A DNA stretch of 64,000 nt. It comes from Prevotella melaninogenica (GTDB lineage Bacteria > Bacteroidota > Bacteroidia > Bacteroidales > Bacteroidaceae). The translations under genes were made by a program, and so were the position numbers. Positions 8,078 through 16,271 of the stretch are shown one piece after another. Positions within the stretch are counted from its first letter, which is position 1, and each line of letters starts with the position of its first letter. The DNA is taken from positions 1,058,501-1,122,500 of the forward strand of contig NZ_CP072360.1 in assembly GCF_018128065.1 (NCBI RefSeq), given 5' to 3'. The notes beneath the pieces were generated by a model. The model had not been told where the DNA came from, did not search any database, and worked only from the letters and a program-made list of their open reading frames with translations.

Positions 8078-9253
8078 ATGGATGTAAAACTATATGATTA
8101 TGTCATTGTTGGCGCAGGTCTTTTCGGTGCCACCTTTGCTCATTTTGCAACTAAGCAAGGAAAGAAGTGTTTGGTGATAGATAGACGGTCACAGCTGGGT
8201 GGAAACCTTTATTGTGAGAATGTTGAAGGGGTCAATGTGCACAAATATGGTGCACATATTTTCCATACATCAAGCAAACGCGTGTGGGACTTTGTGAATT
8301 CTCTTGTTGAGTTCAATCGTTTTACTAATGCTCCTGTTGCTAATTATAAAGGTAAATTCTATAACCTCCCTTTCAATATGAATACATTCTATCAGATGTG
8401 GGGTGTAACTACACCTGAAGAAGCGCAGGCAAAACTTGATGAACAGCGGGCAGAAGCTGTTGCCAGAATGAAGGCAGAAGGTGTTGAGGAACCTCGTAAC
8501 CTTGAAGAGCAAGCTTTAGCATTAATCGGTAAAGATGTTTATGAAAAGCTAATTAAAGGATATACGGAGAAACAATGGGGGAGAAAATGCACAGAACTTC
8601 CATCTTTTATTATAAAACGACTTCCTGTTCGTTTAGTTTATGACAATAACTATTTTAACGATAAATATCAGGGTATTCCTATAGATGGTTATAACAAGCT
8701 GATAGAAGCTTTGCTTGATGGAGCAGAAACAATAATGGACATAGACTTTTTTGATTGTCAGCATACTTATGATACAGAGGCTGGTGTTCATAAAGTTCAA
8801 AGTTCAAGTTTTAATGTTCAATGTAAAAAAATTGTTTTTACAGGTAAGATTGATGAGTATTTCGGATATTGTTTAGGTAAGTTGGATTATCGTACCGTTC
8901 GATTTGAACATGAAGTCCTTAATGTTGCCAACTATCAGGGCAATGCAGTTGTCAATTATACAGAGGCACAAGTGCCTTATACACGTATAATAGAGCACAA
9001 ACATTTTGAATCATTTGGTCAGGAGGTTTATGCTAACCCAAAGACTGTCATTTCACGTGAATATTCTACGGAATGGCAAGAAGGTATGGAGCCTTATTAT
9101 CCCGTCAACGATGAAAAGAACAACCTGCTCGCAAAGCGGTATCGTCTCTTGGCAGCAGAGGAATCTGGGGTAATTTTCGGCGGACGACTTGCTGAGTACA
9201 AGTATTATGATATGGCACCGATTGTAGAACAAGTAATGAGATTGTTTCCATAA
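8078..9253 (+). CDS. glf: UDP-galactopyranose mutase
   Basis: FAD enzyme that interconverts UDP-galactopyranose and UDP-galactofuranose, supplying galactofuranose for surface glycans. The 391-residue protein starts with the dinucleotide-binding motif DYVIVGAGLFGATFAH, then DRRSQLGGN, and keeps GYTEKQWGRKCTELP and the C-terminal GGRLAEYKYYDM. It is the first gene of the polysaccharide locus. A short AAAGTTC-type repeat lies in frame at 8791-8822, adding residues such as KVQSSSFNVQ to a variable loop. The assignment is secure. Confidence 0.95.
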   Translation: MDVKLYDYVIVGAGLFGATFAHFATKQGKKCLVIDRRSQLGGNLYCENVEGVNVHKYGAHIFHTSSKRVWDFVNSLVEFNRFTNAPVANYKGKFYNLPFNMNTFYQMWGVTTPEEAQAKLDEQRAEAVARMKAEGVEEPRNLEEQALALIGKDVYEKLIKGYTEKQWGRKCTELPSFIIKRLPVRLVYDNNYFNDKYQGIPIDGYNKLIEALLDGAETIMDIDFFDCQHTYDTEAGVHKVQSSSFNVQCKKIVFTGKIDEYFGYCLGKLDYRTVRFEHEVLNVANYQGNAVVNYTEAQVPYTRIIEHKHFESFGQEVYANPKTVISREYSTEWQEGMEPYYPVNDEKNNLLAKRYRLLAAEESGVIFGGRLAEYKYYDMAPIVEQVMRLFP

Positions 9254-9453
9254 AGTATAAATACCTATTGGGGGAATTAAAATTAAGGTAGTTTCAATAA
9301 ATAACTTTTGATAGTTTTTTACTAAAGTAGTCATAAAGTGAATGTTGCTGTAGGATTTTTAGGAGTTTCTCAATATCTATATTACAAAGTCAATGAAGTT
9401 GTATAGTTGTTTTTTATTAAGTTACTATGAGAATGCTTTAATATAATATACCT

Positions 9454-9909
9454 ATGGATTCAATGAAATCATTGAACTTGGACTTTTTCCCTAAAAGTTA
9501 TGAAGTCTGCTTTCTTGAAAGTTGTACTGTAAAAGAAAACTGTCTTCACCATTTGTATTTTAAGTTACAACCATCAAGTAATACATGGGGAGAAGCAATT
9601 TATCCTTCAGCTCTTATGGCAGAAAATCTTGTGAATGGTTGTTGTAAGAAATTTCAAGAGAAGAAACTTGTCACTTGTCATGCAGGCTTTGCTCATTTCT
9701 TCGATGAGGTGCGTCGTAAGGATTTACCAGATCTTCGCAATGAAATCTACAGATATTTTCGTGGACGTAGCAACTTTTATCGTTACAGCAAAGCTGAGAA
9801 GGGTTATCTTTTCACTCAGCTGATGGCAGATGATGTAAAAGTTCTATTCAAGAAATATGGATATGACGAGCCCGAATATGAAAGAACTTTTGAATCAGTA
9901 TCTTTTTAA
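9454..9909 (+). CDS. Conserved hypothetical protein, resembles DUF6078
   Basis: A 151-residue soluble protein with no signal peptide. The N-terminal pattern CFLESCTVKENCLHH (spaced cysteines followed by CL) and the later CHAGFAHFFDEV and YRYFRGRSNFYRY resemble a Bacteroidota family of unknown function that I recall as DUF6078; this could not be checked. It sits between glf and the first acyltransferase with gaps of about 200 bases on each side, so it may not belong to the glycan pathway. Role unknown. Confidence 0.65.
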   Translation: MDSMKSLNLDFFPKSYEVCFLESCTVKENCLHHLYFKLQPSSNTWGEAIYPSALMAENLVNGCCKKFQEKKLVTCHAGFAHFFDEVRRKDLPDLRNEIYRYFRGRSNFYRYSKAEKGYLFTQLMADDVKVLFKKYGYDEPEYERTFESVSF

Positions 9910-9979
9910 GAATAAATATTGAGTCAGTTTTACAATAACAGTATTTTAATTCAATCTAATAAACTATCATTTATTGTTG

Positions 9980-10045
9980 TCCGGCAGTCTCGCACACTCT
10001 GTCCGAAGCATTCGTACAATGTGTCCGAAAGCGTCGGAAACATTA
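9980..10045. repeat. 22-bp-period dyad array F
   Basis: Three consecutive 22-base units, each beginning TCCG (TCCGGCAG, TCCGAAGC, TCCGAAAG). Internal dyads include TTCG against CGAA, and TCCGA against TCGGA in the third unit. The array is far more GC-rich than the surrounding AT-rich locus and lies 56 bases before the acyltransferase start. Confidence 0.65.
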
Positions 10046-10100
10046 TTAAGGTTGTTTTAGGAAGGAAGGATAAATGTGTTTTAGATAGCATTTATGTAGT

Positions 10101-11209
10101 ATGACAAAAAAGACAGAAAGAAATTCTAATATAGAATTATATCGTATCATTGTGATGTTATTGATTGTAATGCATCACTATGTTGTAAATTCAGGTTTAT
10201 TTGATGAAATGTTCAAAACTCCGACAGCACCAGCGAGTATTTTTTATATATGTTTGGAATGTGGGGGAAGACCGGTATAGATTGTTTTGTATTGATTACG
10301 GGCTATTTCATGTGTAAATCTAAAATATCGCTGTATAAATTTGTTAAGCTGTTATTGCAAGTTGAATTGTATAATATATTGTTTGGTTGTATATTTTTAT
10401 ATACGGGATACATACCTTTGTCATTCAGTAGTTTACTTCAGATAGTAAATCCAATTTCAAGTGTGGGTACATCTTTCACAAGTTGTTTCCTCCTCTTCTA
10501 TTTGTTTATACCATTCCTCAATATTCTGTTGAATAATATCTCTAAGAGCCAGCATGTTCTGCTTGTCATTCTTTCTTTAGGGGTTTATACCATATTAGGA
10601 ACAATTCCATGGATAGGTGTAACGTTTAATTATGTTACTTGGTTTTGTGTATTATATGTTGTTGCATCATATATTAGACTTTATGGAATTTGGCGTAGTG
10701 AGGATAAAATGTTCTGGGGGGGGGCATCTCTTGTCTTAATTACAATCTCCGTTTTAAGCGTGCTTGTAATGCTTTTTAGGGGTGTTTATTCGGGGGTGGC
10801 TTTGGATTGGAGTTTGTTGATGTTTTTTGTTAGCGATTCTAATAAGTTGTTGGCTTTTTTGGTTAGTGTGTCAACTTTTATGTTCTTCAAGAATATTCAT
10901 ATTCGCCAAAGTAAGCTGATAAATACAATAGCATCATGCACTTTTGGTGTGTTACTGATTCACGCCAATTCTGATGCTATGAGACAATGGCTGTGGAAAG
11001 ATACTTGTAATAATGTAGGAATGTTTCATAGCGGTATGATATATATACATGCTTTATGTGTTCCTATTATTGTTTTTATAGCATGTACGATTATAGACTT
11101 TTGTCGACAACGTTTCTTAGAACGATTATATCTTGATTTAGTCGTTAAGTATATTCAAACCAGTAAATTATATATCACCTGTCATAATAGATTGCATAAA
11201 TATGAATAA
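10101..11209 (+). CDS. Acyltransferase 3 family membrane protein, frameshifted
   Basis: An integral membrane O-acyltransferase (often O-acetylation of surface sugars). Reading from ATG 10101 gives MTKKTERNSNIELYRIIVM, first membrane helix and the conserved His pair (VMHHYVV), then the frame runs off after ASIFYI. The downstream frame, open to 11209, continues with MFGMWGKTGIDCFVLITGYF. Adding one T to the six-T run at 10240-10245 joins the two frames exactly as family members read. Without it only a truncated product from about 10250, lacking helix 1 and the catalytic His, could be made. A nine-G tract lies at 10716-10724 in the body of the gene. The last 8 bases overlap the aminotransferase start. 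Confidence 0.75.
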
Positions 11210-12311
11210 AGATATTATAACAGTAACATCACCATTGTTACCAAATCTTGATGAGTTTACAGAATCCCTTAAAGAAATCTGGGAAAGTAAGTGGATAACA
11301 AATAATGGACAGTTTCATCAGAAATTAGAAGCTGCTTTAGCTGAATATCTGAAAGTCCCATACGTTAGCTTGTTCACGAATGGAACTTTACCATTGCTAA
11401 CTGCTCTCCAGGCATTGCGGATTACAGGTGAGGTAATAACGACACCTTATAGCTTTGTAGCAACAACTCATGCCCTATGGTGGAATGGTATTAAGCCTGT
11501 CTTTGTCGATATTGATCCATCTACAGGCAATATAGATCCCCAAAAGATTGAGGCAGCAATAACACCACGTACAACAGCTATCCTCCCTGTTCATGTGTAT
11601 GGTAAACCATGTGATACAGAAGCGATTCAGGCTATAGCAGATAAATATGGCTTAAAAGTGATATATGACGCAGCACACGCCTTTGGTGTTAAAGTGAATG
11701 GGGAAAGTCTGTTGAATGCTGGTGACATGAGTACATTGAGCTTTCATGCCACAAAGGTGTTTAATACAATAGAAGGTGGTGCAATGGTGATGCATGATGA
11801 AAAGACCAAGCAACGCATAGATTATTTGAAGAACTTTGGTTTTGCCAATGAAGTGGAGGTCGTTGGTCCTGGTATCAATAGTAAGATGGATGAGATTCGT
11901 TCAGCTTACGGTTTATTAAACCTAAAGCAGGTTGATGCTGCCATTGCTGCGAGACAGAAAGTGGCTGTAGCTTATCGTAAAGCCTTACGCAACGTTGATG
12001 GTATTTCGTTTTGGGATGATATGTCTGGTGTTCGTCATAACTATAGTTACTTCCCAATTTTTGTTGATGCAGAGAAGTATGGTATGATGCGTGACGAGCT
12101 ATACATGAAGATAAAAGACCAAGGTGTATGGGGACGTCGTTATTTCTACCCACTCATCAGTGAATTTTCTACTTATCGTGGTTTGGAGAGTTCTCGCCCA
12201 GAGAATCTGCCTAATGCACACATGATGGCTGACGCTGTAATATGTTTGCCTATGCATCATGCATTGAACGAAAAAGAGATAAATAGAATTATAGATTGTA
12301 TAAGACACTAA
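11202..12311 (+). CDS. DegT/DnrJ/EryC1/StrS sugar aminotransferase
   Basis: PLP-dependent fold-type I enzyme of 369 residues that would convert a nucleotide-linked keto sugar to an amino sugar. Visible are the start WITNNGQF, the PLP phosphate region FTNGTLPLLTAL, Asp156 in VIYDAAHAFG and the Schiff-base Lys185 in SFHATKVFNTIEGG. The overall pattern is closest to enzymes acting on dTDP-4-keto or 3-keto 6-deoxyhexoses (VioA/FdtB type), but the exact substrate is inference. It overlaps the acyltransferase by 8 bases and precedes the ATP-grasp gene by one base, so translation is probably coupled. No rmlA or rmlB is in the window, so its precursor is made elsewhere. Confidence 0.88.
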   Translation: MNKDIITVTSPLLPNLDEFTESLKEIWESKWITNNGQFHQKLEAALAEYLKVPYVSLFTNGTLPLLTALQALRITGEVITTPYSFVATTHALWWNGIKPVFVDIDPSTGNIDPQKIEAAITPRTTAILPVHVYGKPCDTEAIQAIADKYGLKVIYDAAHAFGVKVNGESLLNAGDMSTLSFHATKVFNTIEGGAMVMHDEKTKQRIDYLKNFGFANEVEVVGPGINSKMDEIRSAYGLLNLKQVDAAIAARQKVAVAYRKALRNVDGISFWDDMSGVRHNYSYFPIFVDAEKYGMMRDELYMKIKDQGVWGRRYFYPLISEFSTYRGLESSRPENLPNAHMMADAVICLPMHHALNEKEINRIIDCIRH

Positions 12312-12312
12312 G

Positions 12313-13515
12313 ATGAAGAAACTCATGCTCCTTGGAGGTATTCGTTATCTCCTACCTGTTATAGAAGCTGCACATCGTCATGGTTACTATGTCATTACGG
12401 TGGACTATGTTCCTGAAAATATTGCTCATCAATACTCGGACGAGTTTCATAATGTTAGCATTCTTGACAAAGATGCAGTATTGCAATTAGCACAGGAACT
12501 TAATATAGATGGAATATTATCTTTTGGCGTAGACCCTGGTGTAGTAACAGCTGCTTATGTCGCTGAACAGATAGGACTTAGTTTCCAATGTTCTTATGAT
12601 GTTGCTTGTATCTTACAGGATAAGTCACGATTTCGTCAGTTCTTAAAAGATAATAATTTCAATGTACCCAATGCAAAAGGATATTCCTCAAAAGAAGAAG
12701 CTCTTGGGGATACAGAATATTACAACTGGCCTGTTATTGTCAAACCAGTTGATTCTGCAGGAAGCAAGGGGGTTACGCGTGTCGATGAATTATCACAACT
12801 CTCCTCAGCTATTGATTATGCTCTGAGTGAAAGTCATAATGGGTATTTCATCATTGAAGATTTCTTAGAGAAAGAAGGTAATTCTTCTGATTGTGATAGT
12901 TTCACTGTTGATGGAGAACTTGTTTTCTGTTCGTTTAATGATCAACATTTTGATCCTAAGGCTATCAATCCTTATACCCCAGCAGCTTTTTCGTGGCCTT
13001 CAACAATGCCACAATGGGCACAAGAGGAACTAAGAAGTGAATTGCAACGCTTGATGACACTGCTTAATGTTAAAACAGGAGTTTATAATATTGAGACACG
13101 TCTATGCAAGAATGGTAAACCATATATAATGGAACTTGCCCCCCGAGGTGGTGGGAACAGACTTTCAGAAATGATGAAATATGTTTCAGGGCAAGACCTC
13201 ATAGATAACTGCGTTCGTGCAGCCGTTGGAGACCCTATAGACGAGATTCATCAGCCAATTTATGATGGATATTGGGCTGAAATTATCTTACACTCTGAAT
13301 GTGATGGCATCTTTCAGAGTATAGAGATAGATAAAACGGTAGAAGAGTGTTTTCTTATAGAGAAAGACATCTGGGTAAAAGCAGGCGAAAAGGTGCAGGG
13401 CTTTACGGGAGCTAATACAACAATAGGAACGTTGGTTTTAAGATTTAATACTAATGAGGAAATGAGATGTTGCTTGTCTAATCAAGAAACGTGGCTTAAA
13501 ATTATTGTATTATGA
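12313..13515 (+). CDS. ATP-grasp ligase
   Basis: A 400-residue ATP-grasp enzyme. It has an N-terminal Rossmann-like preATP domain (MLLGGIRYLLPVIEAAHRHG), the ATP-binding strand WPVIVKPVDSAGSKGVTRV, and the metal-binding end IMELAPRGGGNR. Such enzymes join a carboxylate to an amine through an acyl phosphate. Placed between two aminotransferase-type genes, it may form an amide on an amino sugar, for example with an amino acid; that is inference. Its stop overlaps the next start (ATGA), a sign of close coupling. The product differs from carbamoyl-phosphate synthase in having one domain only. Confidence 0.82.
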   Translation: MKKLMLLGGIRYLLPVIEAAHRHGYYVITVDYVPENIAHQYSDEFHNVSILDKDAVLQLAQELNIDGILSFGVDPGVVTAAYVAEQIGLSFQCSYDVACILQDKSRFRQFLKDNNFNVPNAKGYSSKEEALGDTEYYNWPVIVKPVDSAGSKGVTRVDELSQLSSAIDYALSESHNGYFIIEDFLEKEGNSSDCDSFTVDGELVFCSFNDQHFDPKAINPYTPAAFSWPSTMPQWAQEELRSELQRLMTLLNVKTGVYNIETRLCKNGKPYIMELAPRGGGNRLSEMMKYVSGQDLIDNCVRAAVGDPIDEIHQPIYDGYWAEIILHSECDGIFQSIEIDKTVEECFLIEKDIWVKAGEKVQGFTGANTTIGTLVLRFNTNEEMRCCLSNQETWLKIIVL

Positions 13516-14477
13516 GACAAAAAGCCATTGGGGGATATTTCTCGTTAGAGTTACCATATAATGAAAATGGAGAATATCATCGTGATGCTATAAGATTAAA
13601 TTCTGGGCGTTATTGTTTGGAGTATGTCTTAAGAGTAAAAAAGTACACGAAAGTATATTTACCATATTATATGTGTGATGCCGTTTTACAACCAATTAAG
13701 AAATTAGGTTTAGACTATCAGTTTTATCACATAGATAAATACTTCCACATTTCGGAAGTTCTGCATCCTAAAAAAGATGAAGTTATTTTGTATTGTAACT
13801 ATTTTGGTTTGATGGATGAATATGTAAAAATAGTTACTGATAAGTATGCTCCTAACATCATAATAGATAATACACAAGCCTTTTTTAGTCGACCACTTCC
13901 AGAAATTGATACTTTTTATACTTGTAGAAAATTCTTTGGTGTTGCTGACGGAGCCTATCTTTATACTGATAAAGAGGCTGATTTTGATATTCCACAAGAT
14001 TATTCGTCTTCAAGAATGTTATTCTTGTTAGATAGATTGGATAAATCTGCAGAAGAAGCTTTTTGTGATTATCATAAAAATGAGGAGTTCTTAGATCATG
14101 ATACTATAAAAAGAATGTCCAAGGTTACTCAAACGATAATGTATTCTATTGATTATAGCGACGTTGCAAGTCGTCGTCTTTATAACTTTGATTATCTAAA
14201 TGATAAGTTTGGATTAAGTAATGAATTAGATATACATTTAGAAAAAGGAAGTATACCTATGATATATCCGTATTTTGTAAAAGATGAAAACTTGAGGAAA
14301 AAGTTAATAGACCATAAAATCTATATACCTTCTTATTGGCCTAATGTGTCGAGTTGGTGTAATTCTATAGATATAGAAACGTCTTTTTCATATTTGTTAC
14401 TTCCTTTACCTGTTGATCAAAGATATGGTATAGAAGATATGGATACTATCCATTCCGTAATTACGGAAGTTGTATAG
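13512..14477 (+). CDS. Divergent DegT-like PLP aminotransferase homologue
   Basis: A 321-residue protein with the outline of a fold-type I PLP enzyme but low motif conservation. IRLNSGRYCLEYVL (about residues 28-41) resembles the region that holds the PLP phosphate, Asp119 in IIIDNTQAFF fits the PLP-nitrogen aspartate, and Lys140 in CRKFFGVADGAYL fits the Schiff-base lysine. It is shorter than normal DegT proteins. The start overlaps the ATP-grasp stop by four bases, so the pair likely act together. Function unknown; it could be an active transaminase, or a PLP protein with another reaction. Confidence 0.65.
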   Translation: MRQKAIGGYFSLELPYNENGEYHRDAIRLNSGRYCLEYVLRVKKYTKVYLPYYMCDAVLQPIKKLGLDYQFYHIDKYFHISEVLHPKKDEVILYCNYFGLMDEYVKIVTDKYAPNIIIDNTQAFFSRPLPEIDTFYTCRKFFGVADGAYLYTDKEADFDIPQDYSSSRMLFLLDRLDKSAEEAFCDYHKNEEFLDHDTIKRMSKVTQTIMYSIDYSDVASRRLYNFDYLNDKFGLSNELDIHLEKGSIPMIYPYFVKDENLRKKLIDHKIYIPSYWPNVSSWCNSIDIETSFSYLLLPLPVDQRYGIEDMDTIHSVITEVV

Positions 14478-14658
14478 TCTATAGGGGTACAACAAGGGAA
14501 GTTCGAGTTTAAGTATACAATGAGAATATTCTTTGTATTTATTTAATTAGATGATTAATCTTATATCAATCTTTTGAGATGTAGCGAATCATATAGGAAA
14601 CATAGTGTTGAAAGATATTGATTAATTTATATTTTATTTTAACTTATAATCAAGTATA

Positions 14659-15279
14659 ATGATACAAGGAGAGACTATTTACCTAAGGATGCTGGATGCC
14701 GATGATTGGGCGAAAACTTATTTGTGGCATAATGATGTAGAAATACAAAAAATGACATGTGGTCCCATAATAATTCCTTCTAAAGAGATTGAAAAACAAT
14801 GGGCTCTGTCAAAAGCAACTCATAATCGTAATGAAATTTATTTTGCAATATGCTCTTTAGATAATGATGAAATGATAGGCTTTGCATCATTAAATGATAT
14901 CAATCATCTTTTTAGATCTTGTTATTGGGGTGGAATTGTAATAGGCGACAAAGCCTATCGTAGTGGTACAGAATATTTACAGACAAGTTTGCTAATTTTA
15001 GATTATGCTTTTAATCGATTAAATATTAACAGACTTACAGGTTCTTGTTTGGAAGAACATTTACTTACAAGATCACAAATGCCAGCATTATTTTTTACGC
15101 AAGAAGGTGTTGGAAGAGAGGCTATTATAAAGAACGGAAAGATATATAATGAATATCATTATTCTCTTCTATCAAAAGAATATAAAGAACATTTAGAATT
15201 AGGTGACTATGATCTTGATCAGGTTATGATGCGTATAGTTGCTAATTCAAAGATAATAAGAAAAGAACTAAAAAAGTAA
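14659..15279 (+). CDS. GNAT family N-acyltransferase
   Basis: A 206-residue GNAT protein, starting MIQGETIYLRMLDADDWAKT in the style of RimJ/RimL-like sugar N-acetyltransferases, with the acyl-donor region GIVIGDKAYRSGTEYLQTSLLILDYAF and the strand NINRLTGSCLEEH. It lies 4 bases before an acyl carrier protein gene, which suggests that the acyl donor is ACP-bound, not acetyl-CoA. The likely acceptor is the amino group made by the upstream aminotransferase. The family is clear; donor and acceptor are inferred from position. A gap of 181 bases with nothing recognisable separates it from the previous gene. Confidence 0.8.
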   Translation: MIQGETIYLRMLDADDWAKTYLWHNDVEIQKMTCGPIIIPSKEIEKQWALSKATHNRNEIYFAICSLDNDEMIGFASLNDINHLFRSCYWGGIVIGDKAYRSGTEYLQTSLLILDYAFNRLNINRLTGSCLEEHLLTRSQMPALFFTQEGVGREAIIKNGKIYNEYHYSLLSKEYKEHLELGDYDLDQVMMRIVANSKIIRKELKK

Positions 15280-15283
15280 GATT

Positions 15284-15508
15284 ATGGAATTAAAAGATTT
15301 TATTGTAGATTTTGCAGATCAGTTTGATGATACTGACATTTCAGAGATTAAGAGTGATACAGTTTTTCACGATCTTGATGAATGGAGTTCACTAATAGCC
15401 ATGGGTGTTATAGCTATGTTTCGTACACAGTACGGCAAAACTATATCTGGTAAAGATATAAAAGAATGTACAACTGTAGAAGACTTGTATAATCTAATCT
15501 CTAAATAA
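15284..15508 (+). CDS. Acyl carrier protein (dedicated to the glycan locus)
   Basis: A 74-residue acidic helical protein of the phosphopantetheine-attachment family. The attachment region reads LDEWSSLIAMGVIAMF; Ser36 aligns with the phosphopantetheine serine, and the usual Asp before it is replaced by Ser35. The C-terminal helix (DIKECTTVEDLYNLISK) is typical of ACPs found in polysaccharide clusters. It lies between the GNAT and SDR genes with gaps of 4 and 3 bases. It probably carries the acyl chain built by the following KAS-III and reductase, and not general fatty acids, whose own ACP is normally elsewhere. Confidence 0.85.
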   Translation: MELKDFIVDFADQFDDTDISEIKSDTVFHDLDEWSSLIAMGVIAMFRTQYGKTISGKDIKECTTVEDLYNLISK

Positions 15509-15511
15509 ATA

Positions 15512-16252
15512 ATGGCTTTTAATCTGTATTCTCTTGAAAGTAAGACTATATTGGTTACAGGTGCTTCTGCTGGCATAGGACGTGAGATTGCAGTTTTATG
15601 TGCAAAGATGGGAGCTCAAGTTATTATTAATGGGCGCAAAAGAGAAAGGTTAAAAGAAACCTTAGAACTCTTAGAAGGAGACGGACACATGGTAGTGGCA
15701 GGTGATTTAACTCTGCCAGAAGAGAGAGATGCTTTGGTAGAAGCCTTGCCACTACTTGATGGTGTTGTTCATTGCGCAGGAATAGGGCATCGACTCTTGT
15801 GTAAATCAATAGCGGAAAGTGATGTTGATTTAGTGATGGGAATAAATTTTAAAGGTCCTATCATGTTACAATCTTCTCTTTTGAAAAATAAGAGAATTAA
15901 CAAGTCGGCTTCTATAGTTTTTATAACATCTATGGCAAGCCAATCGCCAAGCTATGGGAATGCTCTATATTCAGCATCAAAAGGTGCTTTAATTTCATAT
16001 GCGAATTGTCTTGGGTTAGAACTTGCCTCAAGGCAGATTCGCGTTAATTGCATTAGCCCTGCAATGGTAAGAACTGAGCTTATTCTTAGAGATGGAATAT
16101 CTGAAGAACAGTTGCTCGAAGACGAAAAGAAATATCCTCTAAAGCGTTATGGTCAACCTGAGGATGTTGCAGCACTTGCAATCTATTTGCTTTCAGATGC
16201 TTCATCTTGGATGACGGGAAGTGATTTGAAAATAACAGGAGGAGCAAGGTAA
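15512..16252 (+). CDS. SDR family 3-oxoacyl-ACP reductase-like enzyme
   Basis: A 246-residue classical short-chain dehydrogenase. It has TGASAGIG at residues 16-23 for NAD(P) binding, CAGIG near 88, the catalytic Ser140, and Tyr153/Lys157 in YSASK, and ends MTGSDLKITGGAR like FabG proteins. Next to a dedicated ACP and a KAS-III it most likely reduces a 3-ketoacyl-ACP to 3-hydroxyacyl-ACP. An alternative is a nucleotide-sugar ketoreductase. It is 3 bases after the ACP gene and 19 before the KAS-III gene. Confidence 0.85.
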   Translation: MAFNLYSLESKTILVTGASAGIGREIAVLCAKMGAQVIINGRKRERLKETLELLEGDGHMVVAGDLTLPEERDALVEALPLLDGVVHCAGIGHRLLCKSIAESDVDLVMGINFKGPIMLQSSLLKNKRINKSASIVFITSMASQSPSYGNALYSASKGALISYANCLGLELASRQIRVNCISPAMVRTELILRDGISEEQLLEDEKKYPLKRYGQPEDVAALAIYLLSDASSWMTGSDLKITGGAR

Positions 16253-16271
16253 AATAAATAAAGAAATAGTA

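Noticed and set aside
9919..10104. Open frame before the first acyltransferase
   Set aside because: It reads through the 22-bp array F and ends inside the acyltransferase start; no protein features.
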